Part shown: positions 1 to 5,323 of the stretch, in pieces
Position numbering within the stretch: position 1 is the stretch's first letter
Layout of the letters: every line of letters starts with the position of its first letter
DNA from: Pseudomonadales bacterium
Lineage (GTDB): Bacteria > Pseudomonadota > Gammaproteobacteria > Pseudomonadales > DC-out160
Assembly: GCA_016765265.1 (NCBI GenBank)
Contig: JAESQG010000352.1
Location: 1 to 6,319, forward strand
Length of the DNA stretch: 6,319 nucleotides
Direction: 5' to 3'
Translations under genes and position numbers: made by a program
The notes under the pieces: model-generated
What the model was told of the DNA's origin: nothing
What the model saw: only the letters and a program-made list of their open reading frames with translations
Databases searched by the model: none

Positions 1-82
1 TAAGCTCGCGGCATAAGTCCCCATCACAACAGGGTTATGCCTTATCTGGTAGTGAATTCTGTCACGTAAACGGGATACACTT

Positions 83-125
83 AAAAAAACCCCTTCATCG
101 TAACTGATGAAGGGGTTTTGTTTTT
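83..125. terminator. Bidirectional intrinsic terminator
   Basis: A perfect 14-bp inverted repeat (AAAACCCCTTCATC at 86-99, its complement at 106-119) encloses a six-base loop. The stem has a CCCC/GGGG core and is flanked by a T-run on both strands (TTTTGTTTTT on the plus strand; seven T on the minus strand). It lies about 50 bp past the stop codon of the minus-strand aldehyde dehydrogenase, so it should end that transcript. It could equally end a plus-strand gene coming in from the left; stop codons at 1-3 and 14-16 would suit such a gene, but too little is visible to call it. Confidence 0.93.
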
Positions 126-173
126 GACTTCAATTTCCCTGTCTTATCTTCAGAGAAAGGAAACTAGCTAGCG

Positions 174-1250
174 TTAAGAGCCATAGCCCGCGACTGCCTT
201 GATTTCCAAGAAATCGGTGAAGCCGTGGTGGCCCCATTCTCTACCATTACCGGACTGTTTGTAGCCGCCAAAGGGCACACTAAAGCCACCGGAAGCGCCA
301 TTAATGTGGACATTACCGGCGCGTATTTTCAAGGCTACATCCCGCGCATGCTTGATATCCCCACTCTGAACATAAGCTGACAGCCCAAAGGGCGTGTCGT
401 TAGCGATACGAATGGCTTCTTCTTCGGTCTCATAAGGAATCATGGTGAGCACGGGGCCAAAAATTTCCTCTCTGGCAATGGTCATTTCGTTATTGGCTTC
501 AGAAAATACAGTTGGTTGGACGTAGTAACCCTTCTCGAGGCCTTCGGGACGACCGGGGCCACCCACGACTAGTTTCGCACCTTCCTCTATGCCCTTTTTA
601 ATCAGGCCTTGAATCTTGTTGAATTGCGCTTCAGAAACCATCGGGCCCATGGTGGTGCCATCCGCTGTTGGGTCACCCACGACGACCTTCTTGGTTGCCT
701 TAGCAGCAACAATTTCTGCCTGAGCCAACTTGGCGGCTGGAATTAGCATCCGCGAAGGCGCATTACAGGATTGTCCGCCGTTAACGTACATATTTTTTAC
801 ACCAGCGGCGACAGCCTTGTCGAAATCGGCATCATCGAGAATGATGTTTGGTGATTTTCCACCTAGCTCCTGAGCGACACGTTTGACGGTAGGTGCGGCA
901 TTTTGTGCAACCAGCGCCCCGGCACTCGTGGAACCCGTAAAGGACATCATATCGACATCGGGGTGGGTCGAGAGGGCGGTGCCGACCACGGATCCATCGC
1001 CATTGACCAGGTTGAATACACCCGGTGGAACACCTGCTTCATGCATTACCTCTGCCCATATATAGGCGGAAAGGGGCGCGACTCCGCTAGGCTTGAGTAT
1101 CATCGTACATCCCACCGCCAGCGCCGGAGCGACTTTGCAGCCAATCTGGTTGACGGGCCAGTTCCATGGAGTGATCAGTCCACATACGCCGATGGGTTCT
1201 TTGAACACACGATGCTCACCCATATCCTCTTCAAACTGAAAGTCTTTCAA
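174..1250 (-). pseudogene. Aldehyde dehydrogenase, C-terminal fragment (358 residues)
   Basis: This fragment holds every catalytic residue of the enzyme but lacks about 117 N-terminal residues. Its frame is the same as that of the N-terminal part, separated only by the TGA and one Val codon. Possible restarts are a TTG at 1250 and an ATG at 1221-1223. Neither has a well-spaced Shine-Dalgarno site: the purine run before the ATG is only about two bases away. Efficient independent translation is therefore unlikely. Confidence 0.7.
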
Positions 1251-1253
1251 TAC

Positions 1254-1601
1254 TCACGCTGCTTCCTGCGGATGTCCGAGCCCGCATCCGGCTTGAGCGG
1301 CCTTGGCAAAGCCCTTGGGCGCACCCATTTCTTCTCTTATAGCATCTGCAATATCCGCGTAGCGTTTTGTATATACAGCCACACAGGATTCTAGCAATTC
1401 AACCCGTTCCTCGCGGGAGGTGCGACTATAACTTTCAAAGGCTGTTTTTGCAGCAGCCACAGCAAGATCGATGTCCGCTTCGGAGCCTTTTGAAATGTGT
1501 GCGCAAACTTCCTCGGTGGCAGGATTGATTACATCCAGTTCATTGGGAGTCACCGGATCTACCCACTGACCATTAATATAAAATTGCTTGTACTCTCTCA
1601 T
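1254..1601 (-). pseudogene. Aldehyde dehydrogenase, N-terminal fragment (115 residues)
   Basis: This is the part that would actually be translated from the gene's own ribosome binding site before the TGA. It covers the N-terminal cofactor-domain helices (FYINGQWVDP, INPATEEV, EEMGAPKGFAKAAQAG) and stops before the Asn, Lys, Glu and Cys active-site residues. It cannot be catalytic by itself. Confidence 0.75.
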
Positions 1602-1606
1602 CGTCG

Positions 1607-1614
1607 TTCTCCCC
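1607..1614 (-). promoter_or_regulatory. Ribosome binding site of the aldehyde dehydrogenase gene
   Basis: Read on the minus strand, GGGGAGAA lies with its GGAG core about seven bases before the ATG at 1601. This supports 1601 as the original start. No convincing -35/-10 pair was found further upstream on this strand. Confidence 0.75.
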
Positions 1615-1802
1615 GCGTTAATGCTTAAGTTTATAATGTTTTAGTATGCGTCAGAAACTGAAGCCTTTGCGCTATAGTCGTGATTCATCAATTTCAATGC
1701 CTGCCATTTGACAAACGTGATTGAATTGCATCAGGACTTCTTTGGCTTTCTGAGTTTTATTCTACACTCAAGTGCTTTAACCAGACCGCACATAGACCAG
1801 CC

Positions 1803-1858
1803 AGGTAAAAGAACTTCAACCCCTATATTAAGGTATAAGAACTTCAATCGCTACATTA
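1803..1858. repeat. Tandem duplication, 2 x 28 bp
   Basis: Two head-to-tail copies (1803-1830 and 1831-1858) match at 24 of 28 positions. Both begin AGGTA, share AAGAACTTCAA in the middle and end in ATTA. Four substitutions and no gaps separate them. Confidence 0.9.
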
Positions 1859-1890
1859 ACAAGATTAACAAGATTAACAAGATTAACAAG
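1855..1890. repeat. Tandem repeat, 4 x ATTAACAAG
   Basis: Four perfect copies of the nine-base unit ATTAACAAG run from 1855 to 1890, followed by a partial copy. The first unit overlaps the last four bases (ATTA) of the preceding 28-bp repeat. Perfect identity suggests recent slippage expansion, and the copy number may vary between strains. Confidence 0.95.
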
Positions 1891-1961
1891 ATAACTATAG
1901 CTGGCCCTCGGCCTTTTCCCGATTAACCGCTCACTGCTAGACTAAAAGCTGTTTTCCTGTT

Positions 1962-1989
1962 CTGACATACCGTTTGAAAGCCTTATACT
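1962..1989 (+). promoter_or_regulatory. Sigma-70 type promoter for the gene at 1996
   Basis: CTGACA (1962-1967, five of six to consensus) is followed after 16 bases by TATACT (1984-1989, five of six). The expected transcription start, about seven bases past the -10 box, falls on or next to the ATG at 1996, so the mRNA would have essentially no leader. Confidence 0.55.
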
Positions 1990-1995
1990 CACCCA

Positions 1996-2376
1996 ATGGA
2001 ACTTCGAGATGAGTCAAATAGAGAGGTGATGGGGGTTGTCGGTTTGAGCGTTGTCGACAATAATGGAAAACCTTCAGAACGATTTCGAGCATCCATTGAT
2101 TTAATCCGAGAAAAGTGTGATAGAGGAAGGACTTGTAAAATGAATCTATCGATTTTCACGGAGACATGGAGTCAGCAAATTAGAGGTGTGAAACCACTTG
2201 AAACTATTACATTAAATTGGGGAGAGGTTATTGTTGCAAAGAGGCATGAGAACGGTAGAGTTTATTATTTTTCAGAGGAACATAATTTAATGATAGGTGC
2301 AACTGATGTTGCATATTTAGGGGATATTAAGTCTGTATATACCGAGTTGGTAGGTGAATGTTGTGGCGTTGAATAA
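1996..2376 (+). CDS. Hypothetical protein, 126 residues
   Basis: I do not recognise this protein. It is soluble-looking and of mixed charge, with no signal peptide or membrane segment. It has five cysteines: C41 and C47 in the first half, in a charged stretch CDRGRTC, and a pair in the C-terminal ECCGVE. The second half reads as alternating hydrophobic strands (ETITLNWGEVIVAKR, GRVYYFSEEHNLMIGATDVAYL), suggesting a small beta-rich domain. The ATG at 1996 has no Shine-Dalgarno site but sits where the upstream promoter would start transcription, so leaderless translation is possible. An internal ATG at 2140 (residue 49) has a good purine-rich site (GAGGAAGGA, about eight bases away) and could give a shorter 78-residue product. 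Codon use is more A+T-rich than in the dehydrogenase, hinting at acquisition. It ends 60 bp before the IS and is not cut by it. Confidence 0.65.
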   Translation: MELRDESNREVMGVVGLSVVDNNGKPSERFRASIDLIREKCDRGRTCKMNLSIFTETWSQQIRGVKPLETITLNWGEVIVAKRHENGRVYYFSEEHNLMIGATDVAYLGDIKSVYTELVGECCGVE

Positions 2377-2436
2377 TGTGTAGGGTTTGAGGAGCTAGAC
2401 TCGCAAATCTAATAGCTTGGGTGATAGGTAAAAATA

Positions 2437-2452
2437 TTGTAACTATTCAGCG
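2437..2452. repeat. Terminal inverted repeat, left end of the IS
   Basis: TTGTAACTATTCAGCG reads inward from the left end and matches the right end at all 16 positions. It overlaps the last codons and the TAG stop (2443-2445) of the transposase gene, so the transposase C-terminus is partly dictated by the repeat. Confidence 0.92.
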
Positions 2453-3894
2453 CATTCCCCCGTCAAATCGAGTTCCCTCTGAATAAACTCAGGCCATTTC
2501 CCTGCAAACAAGCACTCTAGGGCCTCACCGACGCCGACATTGTGCTTCCTACAAGTGGATAGATAACTACGAATACGACAATAAGTATCCGCTCCGGCTT
2601 TGGAACGAAAGCACCCGGATATTTTTTGCTGCACCTTTGTCATTCGCAAATCACGTTCCCCTTGATTATTGGTATAGGGTGCTAATGGGTTTTCCATAAA
2701 TCGCAGAACATCCTCTTCATAATCGCGAAGACGTTCCAATAAATTACGCGATTTGCTCCGAGCGATTCGCCCACGCTTTTTTGCTCCTGGCGGGCTGGCA
2801 TCCGGCGGGGGGCATTCTTTATCGGCCTGTGTTAGTAGGGTTCGATATTTTCCTCGCCACCTCTTGCTTTGAGCCTTTGTTAACGAACCCCCTGCCTCCT
2901 TTACCTTTGCATTTATTTGATCGAGCAAATTCTCCATTTTCAATGCCCATTGTTGACCGTCTTGTTCATATGCTCGAGTTAACTCGCGTTTGTGATGAGC
3001 GTTACATAACACATGATCACAGTGCTCATAGCGGTAGTAGGGCTTCCAGTGGTCGTGGACTAAAAGTCCGCTAAAATGAGGGATGACATTAATTGCATCC
3101 ATGGCCTCTTTACCCCGCTTTTCATGGGCCGCTATCAGGGTCCAATGCGCATTAGAGGCATTGTGTAACCACAATCGTTTGCCATCAACATTGACCCCTG
3201 TTTCGTCAACATGCAAAACAGGGGCGCTCTGTAGTGTTTTTACTGCCAGCGCTTCAAACACCTCCAGGCGCTGGTAGGCTTCAACGTTAAAATTAACCAG
3301 GCTGCCACTACTAATAGGGATTCCAAACAGCTCATCGAAATGCGTTCGAATACGCTCATACGGGATTAATTGAAACATCGACATGTAGACCGCATTGGCC
3401 CTGATGCTGGCTCCATACTGCGTGGCACGCTCCACACCGGGCGGAAAGGGGGCCACAAAACGCTTACCTAATACATTCTCTAAAACTTGAGCGCGATACT
3501 CAATGACATGGCGAGCAATACGAATGTCGAAGACCTGCCTCTTTTGATAACCACGCTCACTATATTCTCCCCTAGGCAATGTCCTGCGATCTATTTCTAT
3601 CGAGCTTATTTCATCGGGCTCGCTCACCTGATCCAGGTTGCATCCTTTGTGGCCCTTTTGGCCACCTCTGGGCTTGTTGCTTTTGGGGCGATTGGTTTTA
3701 GCTCTGTTGGGGTCGCTAGAGGGAGGCTTACTGCTATTTCGACTGTTTAATCCGGTGCGGTCAACCAACAATTTAACCACTAGCAGGAGCATATTGATGG
3801 AGGCCTCCAGTGCGGGAGGCAAGTCATTACTTTGAGCTAAGAGTCGTTCGACTTCTTGTACTGTCTCATTGATGTTAATGCCATCTTTCGTCAT
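2443..3894 (-). CDS. tnpC: IS66-family transposase (TnpC type, DDE), 483 residues
   Basis: This is the cut-and-paste transposase of the surrounding IS. The N-terminal part (about 8-50) is a helical, leucine-rich segment. It is followed by the family hallmark NSRNSSKPPSSD (50-61) and a basic GGQKGHKG stretch (77-84). The catalytic DDE triad is visible as HVDETG (D230), HDHWKPYY (D281) and NNQGERDLRM (E413). The conserved CNAHHKREL lies at 297-305, in the insertion between the second Asp and the Glu. The region around 84-125, where IS66 transposases usually carry a small zinc finger, lacks paired cysteines here (RRTLPRGEYSERGYQKRQVFD). The start at 3894 has no obvious Shine-Dalgarno site and is preceded by a hairpin, consistent with the low translation usual for transposases. 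Length is normal for the family and there is no frameshift. Confidence 0.95.
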   Translation of the reverse strand: MTKDGININETVQEVERLLAQSNDLPPALEASINMLLLVVKLLVDRTGLNSRNSSKPPSSDPNRAKTNRPKSNKPRGGQKGHKGCNLDQVSEPDEISSIEIDRRTLPRGEYSERGYQKRQVFDIRIARHVIEYRAQVLENVLGKRFVAPFPPGVERATQYGASIRANAVYMSMFQLIPYERIRTHFDELFGIPISSGSLVNFNVEAYQRLEVFEALAVKTLQSAPVLHVDETGVNVDGKRLWLHNASNAHWTLIAAHEKRGKEAMDAINVIPHFSGLLVHDHWKPYYRYEHCDHVLCNAHHKRELTRAYEQDGQQWALKMENLLDQINAKVKEAGGSLTKAQSKRWRGKYRTLLTQADKECPPPDASPPGAKKRGRIARSKSRNLLERLRDYEEDVLRFMENPLAPYTNNQGERDLRMTKVQQKISGCFRSKAGADTYCRIRSYLSTCRKHNVGVGEALECLFAGKWPEFIQRELDLTGECAE

Positions 3895-3906
3895 AGTAGA
3901 AAATCG

Positions 3907-3942
3907 CTATAGCAATAGGTGATGGCTGTTATTATTGCATAG
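3907..3942 (-). promoter_or_regulatory. Hairpin just upstream of the transposase start
   Basis: CTAT + GCAATA (3907-3917, one bulged A) pairs with TATTGC + ATAG (3933-3942) around a 15-base loop. It ends 13 bases before the transposase ATG and would lie in its mRNA leader, where it could limit ribosome access. There is no T-run, so it is not a terminator. The regulatory role is inference. Confidence 0.3.
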
Positions 3943-4028
3943 GTTTTGAAACTCGTTTTTTTGCTCGTGTATTGCGGGTAGTACGGTTTTAAGATTTAAC
4001 TTTCGTCGGGTATAGACTAAGACGCGGG

Positions 4029-4098
4029 GGTGGCCTGATTAGCTTTGTATTCCCTCCTATGCTAACAGCTGATAGGGATACACATAACAGGCGCCACC
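4029..4098. other. Long imperfect hairpin in the non-coding end of the IS
   Basis: The outer stem pairs GGTGGCCTG (4029-4037) with CAGG-CG-CCACC (4088-4098), nine pairs with a two-base bulge. An inner stem pairs TGTAT/ATACA, CCC/GGG and TAT/ATA between 4046-4060 and 4072-4082, around the loop 4061-4071. An alternative inner pairing TTAGC/GCTAA (4039-4043 with 4061-4065) is also possible. It could be a folded RNA in the transposase leader or a DNA site for the transposase. Its role is unknown. Confidence 0.45.
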
Positions 4099-4134
4099 AG
4101 GGAATTTTCCAAAAAAACATGTCAAGCGTTTTTT

Positions 4135-4150
4135 CGCTGAATAGTTACAA
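4135..4150. repeat. Terminal inverted repeat, right end of the IS
   Basis: CGCTGAATAGTTACAA is the exact complement of the left end over 16 bases. Identity stops on both sides of this stretch, which fixes the element boundary to within a base or two. Just inside it on the minus strand is a TTGACA (4120-4125) pointing toward the transposase, without a matching -10 box. Confidence 0.92.
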
Positions 4151-4216
4151 AAAAGAAATATTAAAAAATATTGATTTTTTTAACAACGGACTGTCTTTAT
4201 GATCCATGAGGTTTAA

Positions 4217-4348
4217 ATGCTGTGGTTGCTAATGTGTGCCTTATTCTGTTCTCAATTGCTGTAGGCTGAGGTTGTTTGTGACACTGGCAGTAGTGAAAGC
4301 AATCTGCAAGCCCTGTTGCGTGGTTTGACGTCAGTTAAATTTTCGTGA
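4217..4348 (+). pseudogene. Possible broken gene for a small secreted peptide
   Basis: An ATG at 4217, with GAGG five bases upstream, opens a hydrophobic signal-peptide-like run (MLWLLMCALFCSQLL). It is stopped by TAG at 4262-4264 and continues in the same frame as AEVVCDTGSSESNLQALLRG up to TGA at 4346-4348. Without the TAG this would be a 43-residue product with a signal peptide cleaved near the Ala-Glu. The mature part is not recognised. The ORF is short, so chance cannot be excluded. Confidence 0.3.
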
Positions 4349-4584
4349 AATAATTTTAAAATAAGTGGAGAGTGAAACGTTATCTGAGCAATACCTAACT
4401 CAGTTTTTATGATCTGATTCCAATTACTAAAAAACTGATATTACACAATGAATTCATTTCTAATCGATGGGATAGGACGCTAGAATAAATTTCATAATGC
4501 TAGTACTATGGCCGCTCGAATTAATACCTCATTGGAGTATAATTCCGTTACATCATTTATCGAATGTTTATCTTAGAGTAAAAT

Positions 4585-4642
4585 GTGAAAACCAAAAGTG
4601 ACGAGGGATTGATTAAAACGGCGGTGTTTTCACATATTTTTT
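4585..4642 (+). terminator. Possible weak terminator or attenuator hairpin
   Basis: GTGAAAAC (4585-4592) pairs perfectly with GTTTTCAC (4626-4633), followed by CATA... and six T at 4637-4642. The 33-base loop and few G-C pairs make it weak. The same right arm can instead pair with AAAAC at 4615-4619, giving two mutually exclusive hairpins upstream of the secreted-protein gene. Confidence 0.3.
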
Positions 4643-4668
4643 CTACCCAATTTACTGGAGAGATGAAT

Positions 4669-4707
4669 GTGAAATATTTAAACGGCATACCCCTCTGGGA
4701 ATTTTAA
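4669..4707 (+). CDS. Possible leader peptide ORF (12 residues)
   Basis: A GTG at 4669 lies eight bases after the purine-rich GGAG at 4657-4660 and reads VKYLNGIPLWEF before TAA. An in-frame ATG at 4663 is too close to that site. It ends 44 bases before the preferred start of the next gene. This could be a short leader peptide, a relic of a signal-peptide start, or chance; only the ribosome binding site and the spacing support it. Confidence 0.2.
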   Translation: MKYLNGIPLWEF

Positions 4708-4737
4708 AAAACCGAAAACGTTAAAAATTATAATCAT

Positions 4738-4743
4738 GGGAGA
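4738..4743 (+). promoter_or_regulatory. Ribosome binding site deciding the start at 4752
   Basis: GGGAGA lies only two bases before the ATG at 4746 but eight bases before the in-frame ATG at 4752. The second spacing is the normal one, so translation more likely begins at residue 3 of the longer frame. Confidence 0.6.
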
Positions 4744-4751
4744 TTATGAAA

Positions 4752-5111
4752 ATGAGGAAAGTACTGCTCTTGGTTTCTATAACTACGTTGTTATATTCGA
4801 TGACATCTGTTGCTGGTTCAAACGATGATGGAACTCATTATTCTATAGTTTCTGTATTTCCTACAGGCGGAGGATTACATCTTCAGCTTGACCCAAGGCC
4901 TGTAAAATGTGCTCCCGGAAACGGAAATTGGTGGGGAACACAAGCCTATATTAGTATGAATACAGGGAATTATGCGTCTTTGTCGGCAGGTATCTACACT
5001 GCGTTTGCTTCAGGCAAAAAAATTACGAGCCTCCATTTTGGTTTTAATGGAGATAATTCATGTTCTTCAGGAAATCAACTTTCAATAACTGCGTTTAGGG
5101 TATTGCGATAG
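4752..5111 (+). CDS. Small secreted protein of unknown function, 119 residues
   Basis: The protein starts with a clear Sec signal peptide: a basic MRK, a hydrophobic core LLLVSITTLLYSM and a likely cleavage after SVA or VAG, near residues 21-22. The mature part is about 97 residues. It has two cysteines (in VKCAPGNG and DNSCSSGN) that probably form a disulfide in the periplasm or outside. It is beta-strand rich (HYSIVSVFPTGGGLHLQL at the front, SLHFGFNGD and LSITAFRVLR at the end), with a helical middle (NYASLSAGIYTAFASGKKI). The motif 'A..SGK.I' followed by a Cys loop and a closing strand resembles small secreted proteins of unknown function I associate with gammaproteobacteria; this is a recollection, not a search result. 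The frame opens at ATG 4746, but ribosome-site spacing favours 4752. The next co-oriented gene, a secreted RHS-like protein, starts 212 bp downstream, with no strong terminator between. Confidence 0.8.
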   Translation: MRKVLLLVSITTLLYSMTSVAGSNDDGTHYSIVSVFPTGGGLHLQLDPRPVKCAPGNGNWWGTQAYISMNTGNYASLSAGIYTAFASGKKITSLHFGFNGDNSCSSGNQLSITAFRVLR

Positions 5112-5151
5112 TTTGCAAGGAGGTTCCGTCACCATCTATCGAGGCTATCGC
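5105..5151 (+). repeat. Inverted repeat over the stop codon of the small secreted gene
   Basis: GCGATAG (5105-5111, containing the TAG stop) is complementary to CTATCGC (5145-5151). The 33-base loop includes a strong Shine-Dalgarno-like AAGGAGG at 5116-5122 with no suitable start codon behind it. No T-run follows, so a terminator role is doubtful. Confidence 0.3.
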
Positions 5152-5259
5152 TAGTTTGATCTATCCGATTTTACAGGGTTGAGTTAGTTTGCATGCTAAA
5201 GAATGCGCAGGTTCAAAGGTTTGGCGGCAAAGCAATGTCGTCTGCTGTATAGCTGCGTC

Positions 5260-5273
5260 CATTGACCTCAATG
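5260..5273. promoter_or_regulatory. Operator-like palindrome before the RHS-like gene
   Basis: CATTGA-CC-TCAATG is a perfect 6+6 inverted repeat with a two-base centre, 50 bp before the ATG at 5324. It could bind a dimeric regulator. No clear -35/-10 pair is seen nearby, so the role is inference. Confidence 0.3.
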
Positions 5274-5308
5274 ATTAACTCGCAAAAAAACCACCCACAG
5301 CTCGTACT

Positions 5309-5313
5309 AGGGA
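5309..5313 (+). promoter_or_regulatory. Ribosome binding site of the RHS-like gene
   Basis: AGGGA lies ten bases before the ATG at 5324. The spacing is slightly long, but there is no better start nearby, and the signal peptide begins properly from this ATG. Confidence 0.45.
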
Positions 5314-5323
5314 ATTACCTATT

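Larger units (their letters stand above)
174..1601 (-). pseudogene. NAD(P)-dependent aldehyde dehydrogenase, interrupted by an in-frame TGA
   Basis: The two halves join in one frame into a protein of about 475 residues, the usual size for the aldehyde dehydrogenase superfamily, which oxidises aldehydes to carboxylic acids in the cytoplasm. The only defect is a TGA codon at 1254-1256 (position 116), where relatives have a charged or polar residue; a CGA-to-TGA change would explain it. In combined numbering the family features are all present: FYINGQW near the N-terminus, the oxyanion Asn in TPWNWP (147), the cofactor Lys in LKPS (170), the Rossmann-type turn FTGSTSAG (near 223-228), the general base Glu in QELGGKSP (245), the nucleophile Cys in GGQSCN (279), EIFGPV (379) and PFGGYKQSG near the end. 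The glutamate normally following LKPS is Gly here (LKPSG). The start at 1601 has a good ribosome binding site. The substrate cannot be told from sequence. A sequencing error at the TGA is the main alternative to a real pseudogene. Confidence 0.9.
1602..1995. other. Intergenic region between divergent genes
   Basis: This 394-bp stretch separates the minus-strand dehydrogenase from the plus-strand hypothetical gene. It contains the dehydrogenase ribosome binding site, two neighbouring tandem-repeat blocks (1803-1858 and 1855-1890) and the promoter of the hypothetical gene (1962-1989). An open frame from TTG 1708 to 1926 runs through the repeats and reads them as repeated Ile-Asn-Lys. It has no ribosome binding site, so I do not call it a gene. 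Confidence 0.7.
2437..4150 (-). mobile_element. IS66-family insertion sequence, ISBst12-like (1714 bp)
   Basis: The element is bounded by 16-bp perfect inverted repeats and holds one full-length IS66-type transposase, without the tnpA and tnpB genes of classical IS66 elements. That single-gene layout and the length of about 1.7 kb match the ISBst12 subgroup. Both ends and the transposase look intact, so it may be active. IS66 elements normally make 8-bp target duplications, but no clear one is seen: the best match, assuming ends at TGTAAC, is 6 of 8 in A-rich DNA (2430-2437 versus 4150-4157). It sits between the hypothetical gene at 1996 and A+T-rich DNA and interrupts no recognisable gene. 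Confidence 0.88.
4151..4745. other. A+T-rich intergenic region right of the IS
   Basis: No intact gene of convincing size is present in these 595 bases. The region starts with an A/T-only palindrome (AAAAAAT at 4163-4169 with ATTTTTT at 4174-4180). It then holds a possible broken small secreted-protein gene (4217-4348), an A+T-rich inverted repeat (CAGTTTTT at 4401-4408 with AAAAACTG at 4430-4437), a hairpin followed by a T-run (4585-4642) and a tiny ORF with a ribosome binding site (4669-4707). A consensus TATAAT at 4729-4734 lies too close to the next gene's ribosome binding site to serve it comfortably, and no good -35 accompanies it. Confidence 0.6.

Noticed and set aside
1237..1256. TGA followed at once by a short palindrome (TGAAAG-T-CTTTCA on the plus strand), considered as a selenocysteine codon with its hairpin
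   Set aside because: The stem is only about five pairs, lacks the typical bacterial SECIS loop, codes for the conserved LKDFQF segment, and the TGA position is a non-catalytic linker.
883..1394. Plus-strand open frames opposite the aldehyde dehydrogenase
   Set aside because: They are antisense shadows of a clearly recognised gene, with no start signals and no family resemblance.
1855..1890. CRISPR-like or iteron origin array
   Set aside because: The 9-bp units are directly adjacent with no spacers, and there is no replication gene or DnaA box cluster nearby.
1708..1926. Plus-strand open frame of 72 codons with repeated Ile-Asn-Lys
   Set aside because: It starts at TTG without a ribosome binding site, and its only striking feature is the 9-bp DNA repeat.
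1996..2436. Integron gene cassette with an attC site after the hypothetical gene
   Set aside because: I could not find paired core sites or the expected long imperfect palindrome between 2377 and 2436.
2781..3835. Several plus-strand open frames opposite the transposase
   Set aside because: They are antisense to an intact transposase and have composition expected of shadows.
2429..4173. Direct repeat TAAAAATATTG / TAAAAAATATTG on both sides of the IS as its target duplication
   Set aside because: The right copy lies about a dozen bases beyond the inverted repeat, and the match is low-complexity A+T sequence.
4497..4598. Plus-strand ORF of 33 codons in the A+T-rich region
   Set aside because: It has no ribosome binding site, no recognisable features and chance-level length.
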